A DNA stretch of 64,000 bases from Rhodococcus sp. IEGM 1409. Lineage in GTDB: Bacteria > Actinomycetota > Actinomycetes > Mycobacteriales > Mycobacteriaceae. Below the pieces are notes generated by a model. The model had not been told where the DNA came from. It saw only the letters and a program-made list of their open reading frames with translations, and ran no database searches. The translations under genes and the position numbers were made by a program. Of the stretch, positions 44,636-52,698 are shown piece after piece (the stretch's first letter is position 1; each line of letters starts with the position of its first letter). Location: contig NZ_JASHKN010000010.1 in NCBI RefSeq assembly GCF_030056735.1, positions 221,368-285,367 of the forward strand, in the 5' to 3' direction.

Positions 44636-45584
44636 GACCTTGAAGACCGGACGCGCAGTCCGGCAAAGCCATTTCGTGGCGCCGCCCGAAGTTGCGGCAC
44701 CGGGGGAGACGGACGCCGTCAAACTCGATCAGGCGCCGACGAGTATGTGGACCGACGCGTGGCGCGATCTGCGCAAGCGTCCCCTGTTCATCATCTCGAC
44801 GATCATCATCCTCGCGGTCATCGTCATCGCAGCGTTTCCGAGCTTGTTCACGAGCACCGATCCGCGGTTCTGCGACCTCACCTACAGCATGCAGGGGCCG
44901 ACCTCAGGGCACTGGTTCGGTTTCGACCGTCAGGGTTGTGACGTCTACTCGCGCACCATCTACGGTGCTCGCGCATCCGTACTCGTCGGCGTCGGCGTCA
45001 CTGCGTCGGTGCTGGTGATCGGAGTGATCTTCGGCGCGCTGTCCGGCTTCTACGGCGGCTGGACCGATTCGATTCTCTCCCGCGTCGCCGACATCTTCTT
45101 CGGTATCCCGCTGATCCTCGCTGCCATCGTTCTGATGCAGCTGTTCACCGATCGCACGATCTGGACCGTAGTCGGCGTCCTGGCGCTGTTCGGTTGGCCG
45201 CAGATGGCAAGAATTGCTCGTGGCGCGGTGATCTCGGCGAAGAACAACGATTACGTCATGGCCTCGGAAGCGTTGGGCGTCTCGAAGCTCAAGACACTGA
45301 TCCGCCACGTCATCCCGAACTCGTTGGCGCCCATCATCGTGGTGGCCACCATCTCGCTCGGCACGTACATCGTTGCCGAGGCGACGCTGTCCTTCCTCGG
45401 TATCGGTCTTCCGTCCACCGAGGTTTCCTGGGGTGGAGACATCAGCAACGCTCAGGTGACGCTGCGTCAGGGATCGACCATTCTGTTCTACCCGGCAACG
45501 GCTTTGGCGATCACCGTCCTCGGATTCATCATGATGGGTGACGCACTACGCGACGCTCTCGATCCCAAGTCTCGGAAGCGGTGA
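44628..45584 (+). CDS. dppC: Peptide ABC transporter permease DppC
   Basis: 318-residue permease with a long cytosolic N-terminus (about 45 residues), then six TM helices; first helix FIISTIIILAVIVIAAF. The EAA loop is YVMASEALGVSKLKTLIRHV, followed by PSTEVSWGGDISNAQ, typical of the family. ATG 44628 overlaps the end of dppB by eight bases, and its stop overlaps the ATPase start, so the three are translationally coupled. Confidence 0.93.
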   Translation: MSETLKTGRAVRQSHFVAPPEVAAPGETDAVKLDQAPTSMWTDAWRDLRKRPLFIISTIIILAVIVIAAFPSLFTSTDPRFCDLTYSMQGPTSGHWFGFDRQGCDVYSRTIYGARASVLVGVGVTASVLVIGVIFGALSGFYGGWTDSILSRVADIFFGIPLILAAIVLMQLFTDRTIWTVVGVLALFGWPQMARIARGAVISAKNNDYVMASEALGVSKLKTLIRHVIPNSLAPIIVVATISLGTYIVAEATLSFLGIGLPSTEVSWGGDISNAQVTLRQGSTILFYPATALAITVLGFIMMGDALRDALDPKSRKR

Positions 45585-47314
45585 GCACGATGACCACCAA
45601 GGAAACTCTCACCTCGGAGGAAACTCCGTTGCTCGAGATTCGTGATCTCGAGGTGTCGTTCCAGTCCAATTCCGGTCCGGTTCCGGCAGTTCGAGGTGTC
45701 AGCCTGACCGTGTATCCGGGTCAGACGGTCGCCATCGTCGGCGAATCGGGCTCGGGTAAGTCCACCACCGCCCACTCGATCATCAATCTGCTTCCCGGCA
45801 CCGGCAAGGTGACGGCAGGCGAGATCATCTTCGACGGCAAGGACATCTCGAAGGTTTCGGAGAAGGACTTCGTCCACATCCGGGGCAGCCAGATCGGTTT
45901 GGTTCCGCAGGACCCGATGTCGAATCTGAATCCCGTGTGGAAAGTGGGCTTCCAGATCGAGGAAGCACTGGCCGCCAACGGGATCGCCAAGGGTAAAGCC
46001 GCCAAGGTTCGCGCCGCCGAACTGCTCGAGGAGGCCGGCCTCGCCGAAGCCGAGAGCAGGTTGGGGCAGTACCCGCACGAGTTCTCGGGCGGTATGCGTC
46101 AGCGCGCACTCATCGCGATCGGGTTGTCCGCTCGTCCGAAGCTCCTGATCGCGGACGAGCCGACGTCGGCGCTCGACGTCACCGTCCAGCGTCAGATCCT
46201 CGATCACCTCGACGGTCTGACTACGGAACTCGGCACCGCCGTTCTGCTCATCACTCACGATCTGGGCTTGGCCGCCGAGCGCGCCGAGCACCTGATCGTG
46301 ATGAGCAAGGGGCGCATCGTCGAATCCGGTCCGGCACTGGAAATTCTGAAGCGCCCGCAGCATCCGTACACACAGAAGCTGGTCGCTGCTGCGCCGTCGT
46401 TGGCGTCGAAGCGACTCAGTTCTTCGGTAGCGCGCGCCGAGATTCGGGAACAGGCGGAGGAGGTCGCCGAAGCGGTCAAAGCAGAGGAAGGTACGGCAGA
46501 GTCCTTCGGCAAGGCGACCGACGACGTTCTTGTCGTCGATCATCTGACCAAGGTATTCAAGCTGCGCAAGGGTTTCCGCAAGACCACCGACTTCACCGCC
46601 GTGAACGACGTGTCTTTCAAGGTCCGCCGCGGAACCACAACGGCGATCGTCGGTGAATCGGGTTCCGGTAAGTCGACGGTCGCGCAGATGGTCCTCGGCT
46701 TGCTCGAGCCCACCGCGGGCAACGTGGTTTTCGACGGTCAGGACGTGGCGAAACTCGGCGCGAAGGAAACTTTTGCGTTCCGCCGCCGAGTGCAGCCGAT
46801 CTTTCAGAACCCCTACGGCACGCTCGATCCGATGTACTCGATCTACCGCACGATCGAGGAGCCGCTGCGTACCCACAAGGTCGGGACCAAAGCCGAGCGT
46901 GAGGCTCGCGTCCGCGAACTTCTCGACAAGGTGGGTCTGCCTCAGTCGGTCATGCGGCGGTTCCCGAACGAGCTCTCCGGCGGACAGCGTCAGCGCGTCG
47001 CGATTGCGCGAGCATTGGCTTTGCAGCCGGAGGTCGTGATCTGCGACGAGGCGGTCTCCGCTCTCGACGTGCTCGTTCAGGATCAGATCTTGACGCTGCT
47101 CAACGACCTGCAGGCAGAGTTCGGGTTGACGTACCTCTTCATCACGCACGACCTGGCCGTGGTTCGTCAGATCGCGGACAACGTGTTGGTGATGTCGCGT
47201 GGCTCGATCGTCGAATCGGCGCCGATCGACGACGTGTTCGGCAATCCGCAGCAGGACTACACACGCAAGTTGCTCGACGCGATTCCCGGTGGGTCCATCA
47301 AGCTGGGAAGCTGA
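45581..47314 (+). CDS. dppD: Fused peptide ABC transporter ATPase (DppD-DppF)
   Basis: 577-residue protein with two complete ABC ATPase cassettes in one chain. The first has Walker A GESGSGKS at 54-61 and signature FSGGMRQR; the second has GESGSGKS at 358-365 and signature LSGGQRQR. Both carry Walker B followed by Asp-Glu (IADEPTSALD and ICDEAVSALD). It powers the DppBC channel. The fusion replaces separate DppD and DppF subunits, as in mycobacteria. GTG 45581 overlaps the dppC stop; ATG 45590 is an alternative. Confidence 0.93.
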   Translation: MSTMTTKETLTSEETPLLEIRDLEVSFQSNSGPVPAVRGVSLTVYPGQTVAIVGESGSGKSTTAHSIINLLPGTGKVTAGEIIFDGKDISKVSEKDFVHIRGSQIGLVPQDPMSNLNPVWKVGFQIEEALAANGIAKGKAAKVRAAELLEEAGLAEAESRLGQYPHEFSGGMRQRALIAIGLSARPKLLIADEPTSALDVTVQRQILDHLDGLTTELGTAVLLITHDLGLAAERAEHLIVMSKGRIVESGPALEILKRPQHPYTQKLVAAAPSLASKRLSSSVARAEIREQAEEVAEAVKAEEGTAESFGKATDDVLVVDHLTKVFKLRKGFRKTTDFTAVNDVSFKVRRGTTTAIVGESGSGKSTVAQMVLGLLEPTAGNVVFDGQDVAKLGAKETFAFRRRVQPIFQNPYGTLDPMYSIYRTIEEPLRTHKVGTKAEREARVRELLDKVGLPQSVMRRFPNELSGGQRQRVAIARALALQPEVVICDEAVSALDVLVQDQILTLLNDLQAEFGLTYLFITHDLAVVRQIADNVLVMSRGSIVESAPIDDVFGNPQQDYTRKLLDAIPGGSIKLGS

Positions 47315-47341
47315 CGCAACAGGTAGGTAGGCAAGTCCGCA

Positions 47342-47393
47342 GAGGGGCTGCAAGGTACCGTCGTTGATCGTGACGGACCCCTTGCAGCCCCTC
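47342..47393 (+). promoter_or_regulatory. 14-bp hairpin enclosing the start of the Fic-like gene
   Basis: GAGGGGCTGCAAGG (47342-47355) pairs perfectly with CCTTGCAGCCCCTC (47380-47393). The loop holds both candidate start codons (TTG 47364, GTG 47370). It lies 27 bases past dppD, so it may end that operon, hide the start, or both. Confidence 0.7.
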
Positions 47394-48119
47394 GTCGATC
47401 TTCCAGGCGTACGCGCCGCCGCCGATCATGCGCGCGACGCTCTGGGTGAGGTTCATCGGCACAAGACGAACCGTCGCGGTTGGCCCACCACTGCCGCCGA
47501 AGCCGCCGTTCGCGCTGCGCGAGCCAGCGCATCGCTCGCCGGCGGCACCACCGAATTGCCGGCCGAGGGCATGGCCGGCGACCCGATTCTCGCGGGTGCT
47601 CTGCGGGTAGCTCAGGCTCTGGACGGCGACAGCCTTCCGCTCATGGAGTCGACGTGGAAGCGCGCCCCACTGCAGGCTTTGGCCCGGCTGCACCTGCTGG
47701 CCGCGGCAGACCTCGTCGAGGACGCGGATCAACTGGGACGGCCACGGTCGGATCGCGGCGTGGGGGAGCGCTTGGACGCTCTCGCCCAACTCGTCACCGG
47801 CGGAACCAGTGCACCGGCGCCGGTTCTGGCAGCCGTCGTCCACGGAGAACTCTTGGCGCTGAGCCCGTTCGGCACGGCCGACGGCATCGTCGCCCGCGCG
47901 GCCTCGCGTCTGGTTGCGGTCTCGTCGGGGTTGGATCCGCACAATCTCGGGGTCCCCGAAGTCAGTTGGCTTCGGCGGCCGCAGGCGTACACAGATGGAG
48001 CGGCGGGGTTTGCTTCGGGAAATCCAGCGGGCGTCGGCAGTTGGGTGATCCTGTGCTGCGGTGCGCTCGAAGCCGGTGCGCGAGAAGCGACTTCGATCGC
48101 CGACGCCGCTACCGGGTAG
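47364..48119 (+). CDS. Degenerate Fic-like protein (Rv3662c-like)
   Basis: About 251 residues, Ala-rich, soluble. Segment RRGWPTTAAEAAVRAARASA followed by SLAGG resembles the start of actinobacterial Fic proteins. LSPFGTADGIVAR (166-178) aligns with the Fic loop HPFxxGNGRxxR, but the catalytic His is Ser and the GNGR core is altered, so AMP transfer is unlikely. This reading is inference from pattern only. Position after the dpp operon matches M. tuberculosis. The start is uncertain (TTG 47364 or GTG 47370), and both lie in a hairpin loop. Confidence 0.65.
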   Translation: MIVTDPLQPLVDLPGVRAAADHARDALGEVHRHKTNRRGWPTTAAEAAVRAARASASLAGGTTELPAEGMAGDPILAGALRVAQALDGDSLPLMESTWKRAPLQALARLHLLAAADLVEDADQLGRPRSDRGVGERLDALAQLVTGGTSAPAPVLAAVVHGELLALSPFGTADGIVARAASRLVAVSSGLDPHNLGVPEVSWLRRPQAYTDGAAGFASGNPAGVGSWVILCCGALEAGAREATSIADAATG

Positions 48120-48149
48120 TCCGGACAATTGCCCCTGTTGGAACATAAC

Positions 48150-48446
48150 GAACGGGCGGCGCTGCCGATAAATCGACTTCGCCGCCCGTCAGCACGGACT
48201 ACTCGTTACCAAGCGTGCTCGGTGGGTTGTGTGGGTGGCCTCGGCGAGGGATCGCACTTTCTGAGGTCGTCCCCGCAACCTGTGCGGGGTCCTCGCTCAA
48301 ATTGAACGAATCTCGCAGGCCCACAACGCTTCTGCCCTTATAGTGGCTTGTGCTCCGCGTGGGTGCCCTAGTGCCCGTGCTAGGAATTTCAGTTGGGGAA
48401 ACGGTCCTTCTCTTCCGAGCCGTTCCTGGCCTTCCGTTCTTCCGTA
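48150..48446 (-). ncRNA. Ms1/MTS2823-like RNA (RNA polymerase-binding small RNA)
   Basis: In M. tuberculosis the abundant stationary-phase RNA MTS2823 (Ms1) lies between Rv3661 and Rv3662c, on the strand of Rv3661. The same gap here (391 bases between the HAD and Fic-like genes) has no gene but contains a consensus-like promoter on the HAD strand (48452-48480) and several stems. These are CCCCGCA/TGCGGGG within GAGG/CCTC (48263-48294), AGCACG/CGTGCT (48191-48219), and a final GC-rich hairpin (48152-48189). Predicted start near 48445 and end near 48150 give about 297 nt, close to the known 300 nt. Ms1 binds core RNA polymerase. Ends are predicted; homology was not searched. Confidence 0.68.
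48152..48189 (-). terminator. Terminator hairpin of the Ms1-like RNA
   Basis: Arms 48152-48161 (ACGGGCGGCG) and 48180-48189 (CGCCGCCCGT), perfect 10 bp, followed on the minus strand by TCGTTATGTT. It may also end the Fic-like gene's transcript from the other side. Confidence 0.7.
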
Positions 48447-48451
48447 ACTCC

Positions 48452-48480
48452 TTTGTACCCTGTGTCCGGGCTCACAGCAA
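48452..48480 (-). promoter_or_regulatory. Promoter of the Ms1-like RNA
   Basis: On the minus strand TTGCTG (48475-48480) and TACAAA (48452-48457) stand exactly 17 bases apart, a good SigA-type promoter placed to start the RNA near 48445. It lies about 30-60 bases after the HAD stop codon. Confidence 0.6.
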
Positions 48481-48510
48481 GTACCAATTTTTGTTTGTGG
48501 GCCTTGGATT

Positions 48511-49329
48511 TCAGCGTTTCCGGCGCAGTAGCCCGAAGGTCATGGCGCCGGCCACCAGAGCTGCGATTCCCACCGCGGCAGTAGTGGCCACCGTCGTCGT
48601 GGATTGGGCCGACAATCTAGCGCGAAGTGAGACCGGATTCGAGAAAGTCAGTATGGGCCAACCGTTTACGGCTGCTTCCTTGCGCAATGCACGATCGGGG
48701 TTGACCGCGGTGGGATGTCCGACCGCCTCGAGCATGGGCAAATCGGTCACCGAGTCGGAGTAGGCGTAGCTGGCGGCGAGGTCGTAGCCGTACTCCGCGG
48801 CGAGTTTTTCCATCGCCTCGACCTTGCCCGGACCGTAGCAGTAGAAGTCGACCGCGCCGGTGTAGTGGCCGTCTTCTTCCCTCATCGACGTCGCGACGGA
48901 ATGGGTGGCGCCGAGGGCGCGGGCGATCGGTGCGACGATCTCTTCACCCGAAGCCGACACCACGATGACGTCGTGTCCACGCAGCTTGTGATCTGCGATC
49001 AGATCGGCCGCCTCGGCGAAGACGAGGGGGTCGACGATGTCGTGCAGAGTTTCCGCGACGATGGCCTTCACCTGCTCCACGTCCCAACCCGCACACATCG
49101 CCGTCAGGTGCTCGCGCATGCGCTCCATCTGATCGTGATCGGCGCCGGACAACAGAAACAGGAATTGTGCATAGCTGCTCTTGAGAACCGAGCGTCGATT
49201 GATCAGACCCTGGGCGAAGAATGGCTTGCTGAACGCCAGGGTGCTCGACTTCGCGATGATCGTTTTGTCTAAATCGAAGAAAGCGGCTGTCCGCCCGGTA
49301 TTCAGTCCGTTCGCAGGCTTGTCGGTCAC
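48511..49329 (-). CDS. HAD-IB phosphatase with C-terminal membrane anchor (Rv3661-like)
   Basis: 272-residue haloacid-dehalogenase hydrolase of subfamily IB (SerB-like). The nucleophile Asp19 is in FFDLDKT, motif II is VVSASGEE, and motif III/IV is YAYSDSVTDLPMLEAVG. The C-terminus has a TM helix (TTTVATTAAVGIAALVAGAM) and a basic tail LLRRKR, so it is probably anchored to the inner membrane. Substrates could be phosphoserine-like or lysophospholipid-type phosphates; not determinable. GTG 49329 is the start. It is flanked by the Ms1-like RNA downstream and the divergent 6C RNA upstream, as in mycobacteria. Confidence 0.88.
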   Translation of the reverse strand: MTDKPANGLNTGRTAAFFDLDKTIIAKSSTLAFSKPFFAQGLINRRSVLKSSYAQFLFLLSGADHDQMERMREHLTAMCAGWDVEQVKAIVAETLHDIVDPLVFAEAADLIADHKLRGHDVIVVSASGEEIVAPIARALGATHSVATSMREEDGHYTGAVDFYCYGPGKVEAMEKLAAEYGYDLAASYAYSDSVTDLPMLEAVGHPTAVNPDRALRKEAAVNGWPILTFSNPVSLRARLSAQSTTTVATTAAVGIAALVAGAMTFGLLRRKR

Positions 49330-49454
49330 AGGAATGAGGATAGTCCGACAGGCGGTTCGTGTGCTCCCGGCAAGCGTCCTCTGTCGGTGAAAAACAGCAG
49401 TTCAGTGCAGCTCAGGCTTGCGTTTCTCGCCGATGTCGGGTGTAAGATCGTTGC

Positions 49455-49560
49455 TGTTCGATTCGTTCGAACCAGTTCAGCCCGACCCCCCGGGGCTGAA
49501 CTCAGACGGCCCCCGCCTCCTCCCCCCATTGGTGGGGGTCGTCCTCTGTCTCAGGCCCGT
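49455..49560 (+). ncRNA. 6C RNA (B11-type actinobacterial small RNA)
   Basis: Two adjacent hairpins each expose a run of six cytosines, the defining trait of 6C RNA. Hairpin 1 has stem 49475-49483/49493-49501 (GTTCAGCCC) with loop GACCCCCCG. Hairpin 2 has a 13-bp stem 49505-49517/49531-49543 with two G-U pairs and a loop containing CCCCCC. A candidate promoter is TTGCGT (49418) and TAAGAT (49443). In M. tuberculosis B11 lies between Rv3660c and Rv3661; the position here, between ssd and the HAD gene and on the ssd strand, is the same. Exact ends are estimates. Confidence 0.88.
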
Positions 49561-49640
49561 TTCTCCACAACTTCGTAGTTGTCCACAGGGTCGTTCACCG
49601 CACTGTTTTCGGTGCCCGTGCTCGTTCAGGCTCTGTAGTC

Positions 49641-50735
49641 ATGAACACGACGATCAATTCTCGGGAAACCGGCGCTTGCATTCTGGTTCTCGTCGACGAC
49701 GCGAAGGTCCTCGCGAGTGTGCGACGCGTTGCTGCCGCGGTGGACCGCCGTCTGGACGAGGCCGAGCATCCCGTGTCCCGGCAACAGTGGAACCGAGCCT
49801 CGGCGGTCGTATTGGACGCGTCGGCTGCGCGCGATGCACTGGCTCGTTCCCCGAGGCGAACGCGAGTGTTCCTCGTATGCGACGGCACACCGACCGTCGA
49901 CGATTGGAAGAGCGCCACAGCGATCGGAGCCGACAGCGTCCTGTCTCTGCCCGAAGAGGAGAACGCGTTGGTCGCAGTTCTGGCCGACCACGTCGACGTG
50001 GGTGGTGACGGCACCGTCGTGAGCGTGGTGGGTGGTTGTGGCGGCGGCGGAGCTTCGGCAACTGCGGCGGCTGTCGCGCTGACGTCGGCGGCGCGTCACG
50101 TCCCGACACTCCTGGTGGACGTCGACGCACTCGGTTCCGGCGCCGATGTCCTGTTGGGTATCGAGACTGCCCCCGGATTGCGCTGGGGTGCACTGACCGT
50201 CGAGGGCGGACGGTTGGCCCCGGATGCGCTGCGTGATGCGTTGCCGGCAAAGGGAAAGTTCTTGCGGGTTCTGGCGAGCAGTCGGCGGGAGATCGACGGT
50301 CCGACGGTGACCGCTGTTCGCGCCGTGACGGATGCAGGCCGCAGATCCGGCGGACTCGTGGTCTGCGACGTGCCGCGTCACCCCAGCGAAGTCGGCCAGG
50401 CCGTCCTGGAGATCTCGGATTTTGTCCTCGTGGTGGTTCCGGCCACCGTGGCCGCGTGTGTCGCTGCCGAGAAGGTCGGGGCCTGGGTGGTGCGACACAA
50501 CTCCAACGTCGGACTCGTCGTGCGTGGGCCGGCGCCGGGTGGGCTACGCGGCGCCGACGTGGCGGACATGCTCGGCCTTCCCCTGACGGCCGTGATGCGC
50601 GGTCACCGCTCACTGGCACCGATGCTCGAGCGCGGCGGGCTCGAATTGACCCGCGGGTGTCCGTTGAGCACCGCGGCAACAGCGATACTCGATGCCGTCG
50701 AATCCGGAGTACGCCCCCGCAGGGCTGCGGCATGA
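49641..50735 (+). CDS. ssd: Septum-site-determining protein Ssd (CpaE/MinD-like)
   Basis: 364-residue MinD/ParA-superfamily protein heading the Tad operon (M. tuberculosis Rv3660c). After an N-terminal receiver-like part, the P-loop position reads VVGGCGGGGASATAAAVAL, which lacks the Walker lysines, so ATP hydrolysis is doubtful. Switch regions LLVDVDALGSGADVLLG and VVCDVPRHPSEVGQAVL follow. In mycobacteria Ssd affects septation; in tad loci CpaE-like proteins position the pilus machine. Its TGA overlaps the tadA start by four bases. Confidence 0.87.
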   Translation: MNTTINSRETGACILVLVDDAKVLASVRRVAAAVDRRLDEAEHPVSRQQWNRASAVVLDASAARDALARSPRRTRVFLVCDGTPTVDDWKSATAIGADSVLSLPEEENALVAVLADHVDVGGDGTVVSVVGGCGGGGASATAAAVALTSAARHVPTLLVDVDALGSGADVLLGIETAPGLRWGALTVEGGRLAPDALRDALPAKGKFLRVLASSRREIDGPTVTAVRAVTDAGRRSGGLVVCDVPRHPSEVGQAVLEISDFVLVVVPATVAACVAAEKVGAWVVRHNSNVGLVVRGPAPGGLRGADVADMLGLPLTAVMRGHRSLAPMLERGGLELTRGCPLSTAATAILDAVESGVRPRRAAA

Positions 50736-51913
50736 GTGCGTTGGTCACGGCCGAACTGCTCGACCGAGTTCGCGAGCGATTGACGGCGTTGTCGGTCGCC
50801 GAGCCGACGGCAGCCACCGTTGCCGATGCCGTACGAGCCGAGTCCTCGGGCGTTCTGGCGGACACGGATCTGTTGGAGGTCGTCAGGGTGCTCCAGACGG
50901 AACTGACGGGCGCAGGGCCGCTCGAACCGCTGTTGCACGAACCCGGTGTCGCCGACGTACTGGTGACCGCGCCGGATCAGGTCTGGGTGGACCGCGGGGT
51001 CGGCCTCGAAAGGGCAGCGGTGCGGTTCACCGACGAGGCAGCTGTGCGTCGACTGGCGCAACGGTTGGCGCTGTCGGCAGGTCGACGCCTCGACGATGCC
51101 CAACCGTGGGTCGACGGGCGCCTGCGGGGTGTCGGCGACGGGCACTTCGGGGTGCGACTGCATGCCGTCCTCGCACCGGTGGCCCAGGGCGGAACCTGCG
51201 TGTCACTGCGAGTGCTGCGGCCGGCGACACAGGGCCTCGACGCGCTGTGCGCTCACGGCGCCGTGGAACCGGACGCGCGCGAACTCCTGAATCACATCAT
51301 CTCTTCTCGCTTGGCTTTTCTGGTGATCGGCGGGACTGGCGCGGGAAAGACCACGTTGTTGTCCGCGATGCTCGGTGCCGTCGACCCGCGCGAGCGAATT
51401 GTCTGCGTCGAGGACGCGGCCGAACTCGCGCCGCCGCATCCGCACGTCGTCCGCCTCGTGGCCAGAGCTCCCAACGTGGAGGGCGTCGGAGAGGTGACGG
51501 TGCGCGATCTGGTGCGGCAGGCTCTGCGGATGCGTCCCGATCGCATCGTCGTCGGTGAGGTTCGCGGAGCAGAGGTGACGGATCTGCTCACGGCGATGAA
51601 CACCGGCCACGACGGCGGGGCCGGTACCGTCCACGCCAATTCGCCCGAAGAGGTGCCTGCCAGGCTCGAGGCGTTGGCTGCGCTCGGCGGTATGGATCGC
51701 CACGCGTTGCACAGTCAACTTGCCGCGGCGGTTCAAGTGATCCTGCACGTGCACAGATTGGCCGACGGATCGAGGCGTCTCGAACAGATCGGTGTCATCG
51801 ACCGCGGTGCGGACGGATACGTACGAATCATGCAGGCGTGGCCGGACGGCGGTTCGGGTCGTGAGAGGCTCGAGCGGATGTTCCGGCTTCGTAATCGGGA
51901 GGTCGTGACGTGA
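50732..51913 (+). CDS. tadA: Flp/Tad pilus assembly ATPase
   Basis: 393-residue secretion ATPase of the TadA/CpaF family. Walker A is GGTGAGKTTLL, the Asp box ERIVCVEDAAEL, Walker B/His box RMRPDRIVVGEVRG, and then MNTGHDGGAGTVHANS. It drives polymerisation of the Flp-type pilin. ATG 50732 is set by the ATGA overlap with ssd and by the protein start SALVTAELLDRVRERL. Its own stop overlaps tadB by four bases. Confidence 0.93.
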   Translation: MSALVTAELLDRVRERLTALSVAEPTAATVADAVRAESSGVLADTDLLEVVRVLQTELTGAGPLEPLLHEPGVADVLVTAPDQVWVDRGVGLERAAVRFTDEAAVRRLAQRLALSAGRRLDDAQPWVDGRLRGVGDGHFGVRLHAVLAPVAQGGTCVSLRVLRPATQGLDALCAHGAVEPDARELLNHIISSRLAFLVIGGTGAGKTTLLSAMLGAVDPRERIVCVEDAAELAPPHPHVVRLVARAPNVEGVGEVTVRDLVRQALRMRPDRIVVGEVRGAEVTDLLTAMNTGHDGGAGTVHANSPEEVPARLEALAALGGMDRHALHSQLAAAVQVILHVHRLADGSRRLEQIGVIDRGADGYVRIMQAWPDGGSGRERLERMFRLRNREVVT

Positions 51914-52698
51914 CAGTTTCACTCTTGGCCATCGCGTTGGCAGTCTCGATTGCGCCGGTGCGGGATTCACGCGCTCGGCTCGCGACGTACACCCCGAGTA
52001 TCCACAAGCCCTCCCGGCAGATTCCGTGGGAGCTCGTCGCCGCATTTCTTGCGATTTCGGCTGCATGGGTTCTCGGAGGTCTTCCGGCAGGGTGCGCGGC
52101 GGTCGTCCTCGTCGGAACCCTGACCTTCCGCGGCCGACGCGCGAAGGCGGCCGAAAACCGGGACCTCTCACAGAAGATGCTGCTCGCCGGTTTGGAGGTG
52201 CTGATCGCAGAGTTGAGCGTCGGCGCACATCCTGCGACGGCCAGTTCTGTTGCAGGCGAAGAATGTACCGGCGAAGTGAGCGCGGTGTTCCGGTCCGCTG
52301 GGGCGAGAGCGCGTCTCGGCGGTTCTGCCGCAGCGGCCTTCGCGGTACCGGATTCGTGCATCGAGCGTGAGTTCTCCCGCATCGGATCCGTCTGGCGGGT
52401 CGCAGACCAACATGGGCTGGCTCTGGCGGAACTACTCGGCGCCGTCCGGACGGACATGCTGGGACGTAGACGCTTCCGTCAACGCACCGAAGCCGGGTTG
52501 GCGGGCGCTCGGGCGACCGCTGCGGTGCTGGCTTTTCTGCCACTGCTGGGGATCGGGCTCGGGCAGTTGATGGGTGCGTCGCCGTTGCGCGTGCTGTTCG
52601 GAGGTGGGCTCGGCGGCGTGCTCCTCGTGATCGGAACTGCTTGTGTCTCAGCTGGTTTGCTCTGGACCGATCAGATAACTGCGAAGGTGACGTCGTGA
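51910..52698 (+). CDS. tadB: Tad pilus inner-membrane protein TadB
   Basis: 262-residue type II secretion F-domain protein. It has an N-terminal helix, a pair near residues 38-70 (ELVAAFLAISAAWVLGG), a cytosolic F-domain (LLAGLEVLIAELSVGAHPAT), and two C-terminal helices (AAVLAFLPLLGIGLGQLMG and GGVLLVIGTACVSAGLLW). It forms the platform with TadC. It is in the ssd-tadA-tadB-tadC series with four-base overlaps. Confidence 0.87.
   Translation: MTVSLLAIALAVSIAPVRDSRARLATYTPSIHKPSRQIPWELVAAFLAISAAWVLGGLPAGCAAVVLVGTLTFRGRRAKAAENRDLSQKMLLAGLEVLIAELSVGAHPATASSVAGEECTGEVSAVFRSAGARARLGGSAAAAFAVPDSCIEREFSRIGSVWRVADQHGLALAELLGAVRTDMLGRRRFRQRTEAGLAGARATAAVLAFLPLLGIGLGQLMGASPLRVLFGGGLGGVLLVIGTACVSAGLLWTDQITAKVTS

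Noticed and set aside
45488..47353. 621-codon minus-strand frame
   Set aside because: Antisense of the double ABC ATPase gene, which has two full sets of catalytic motifs.
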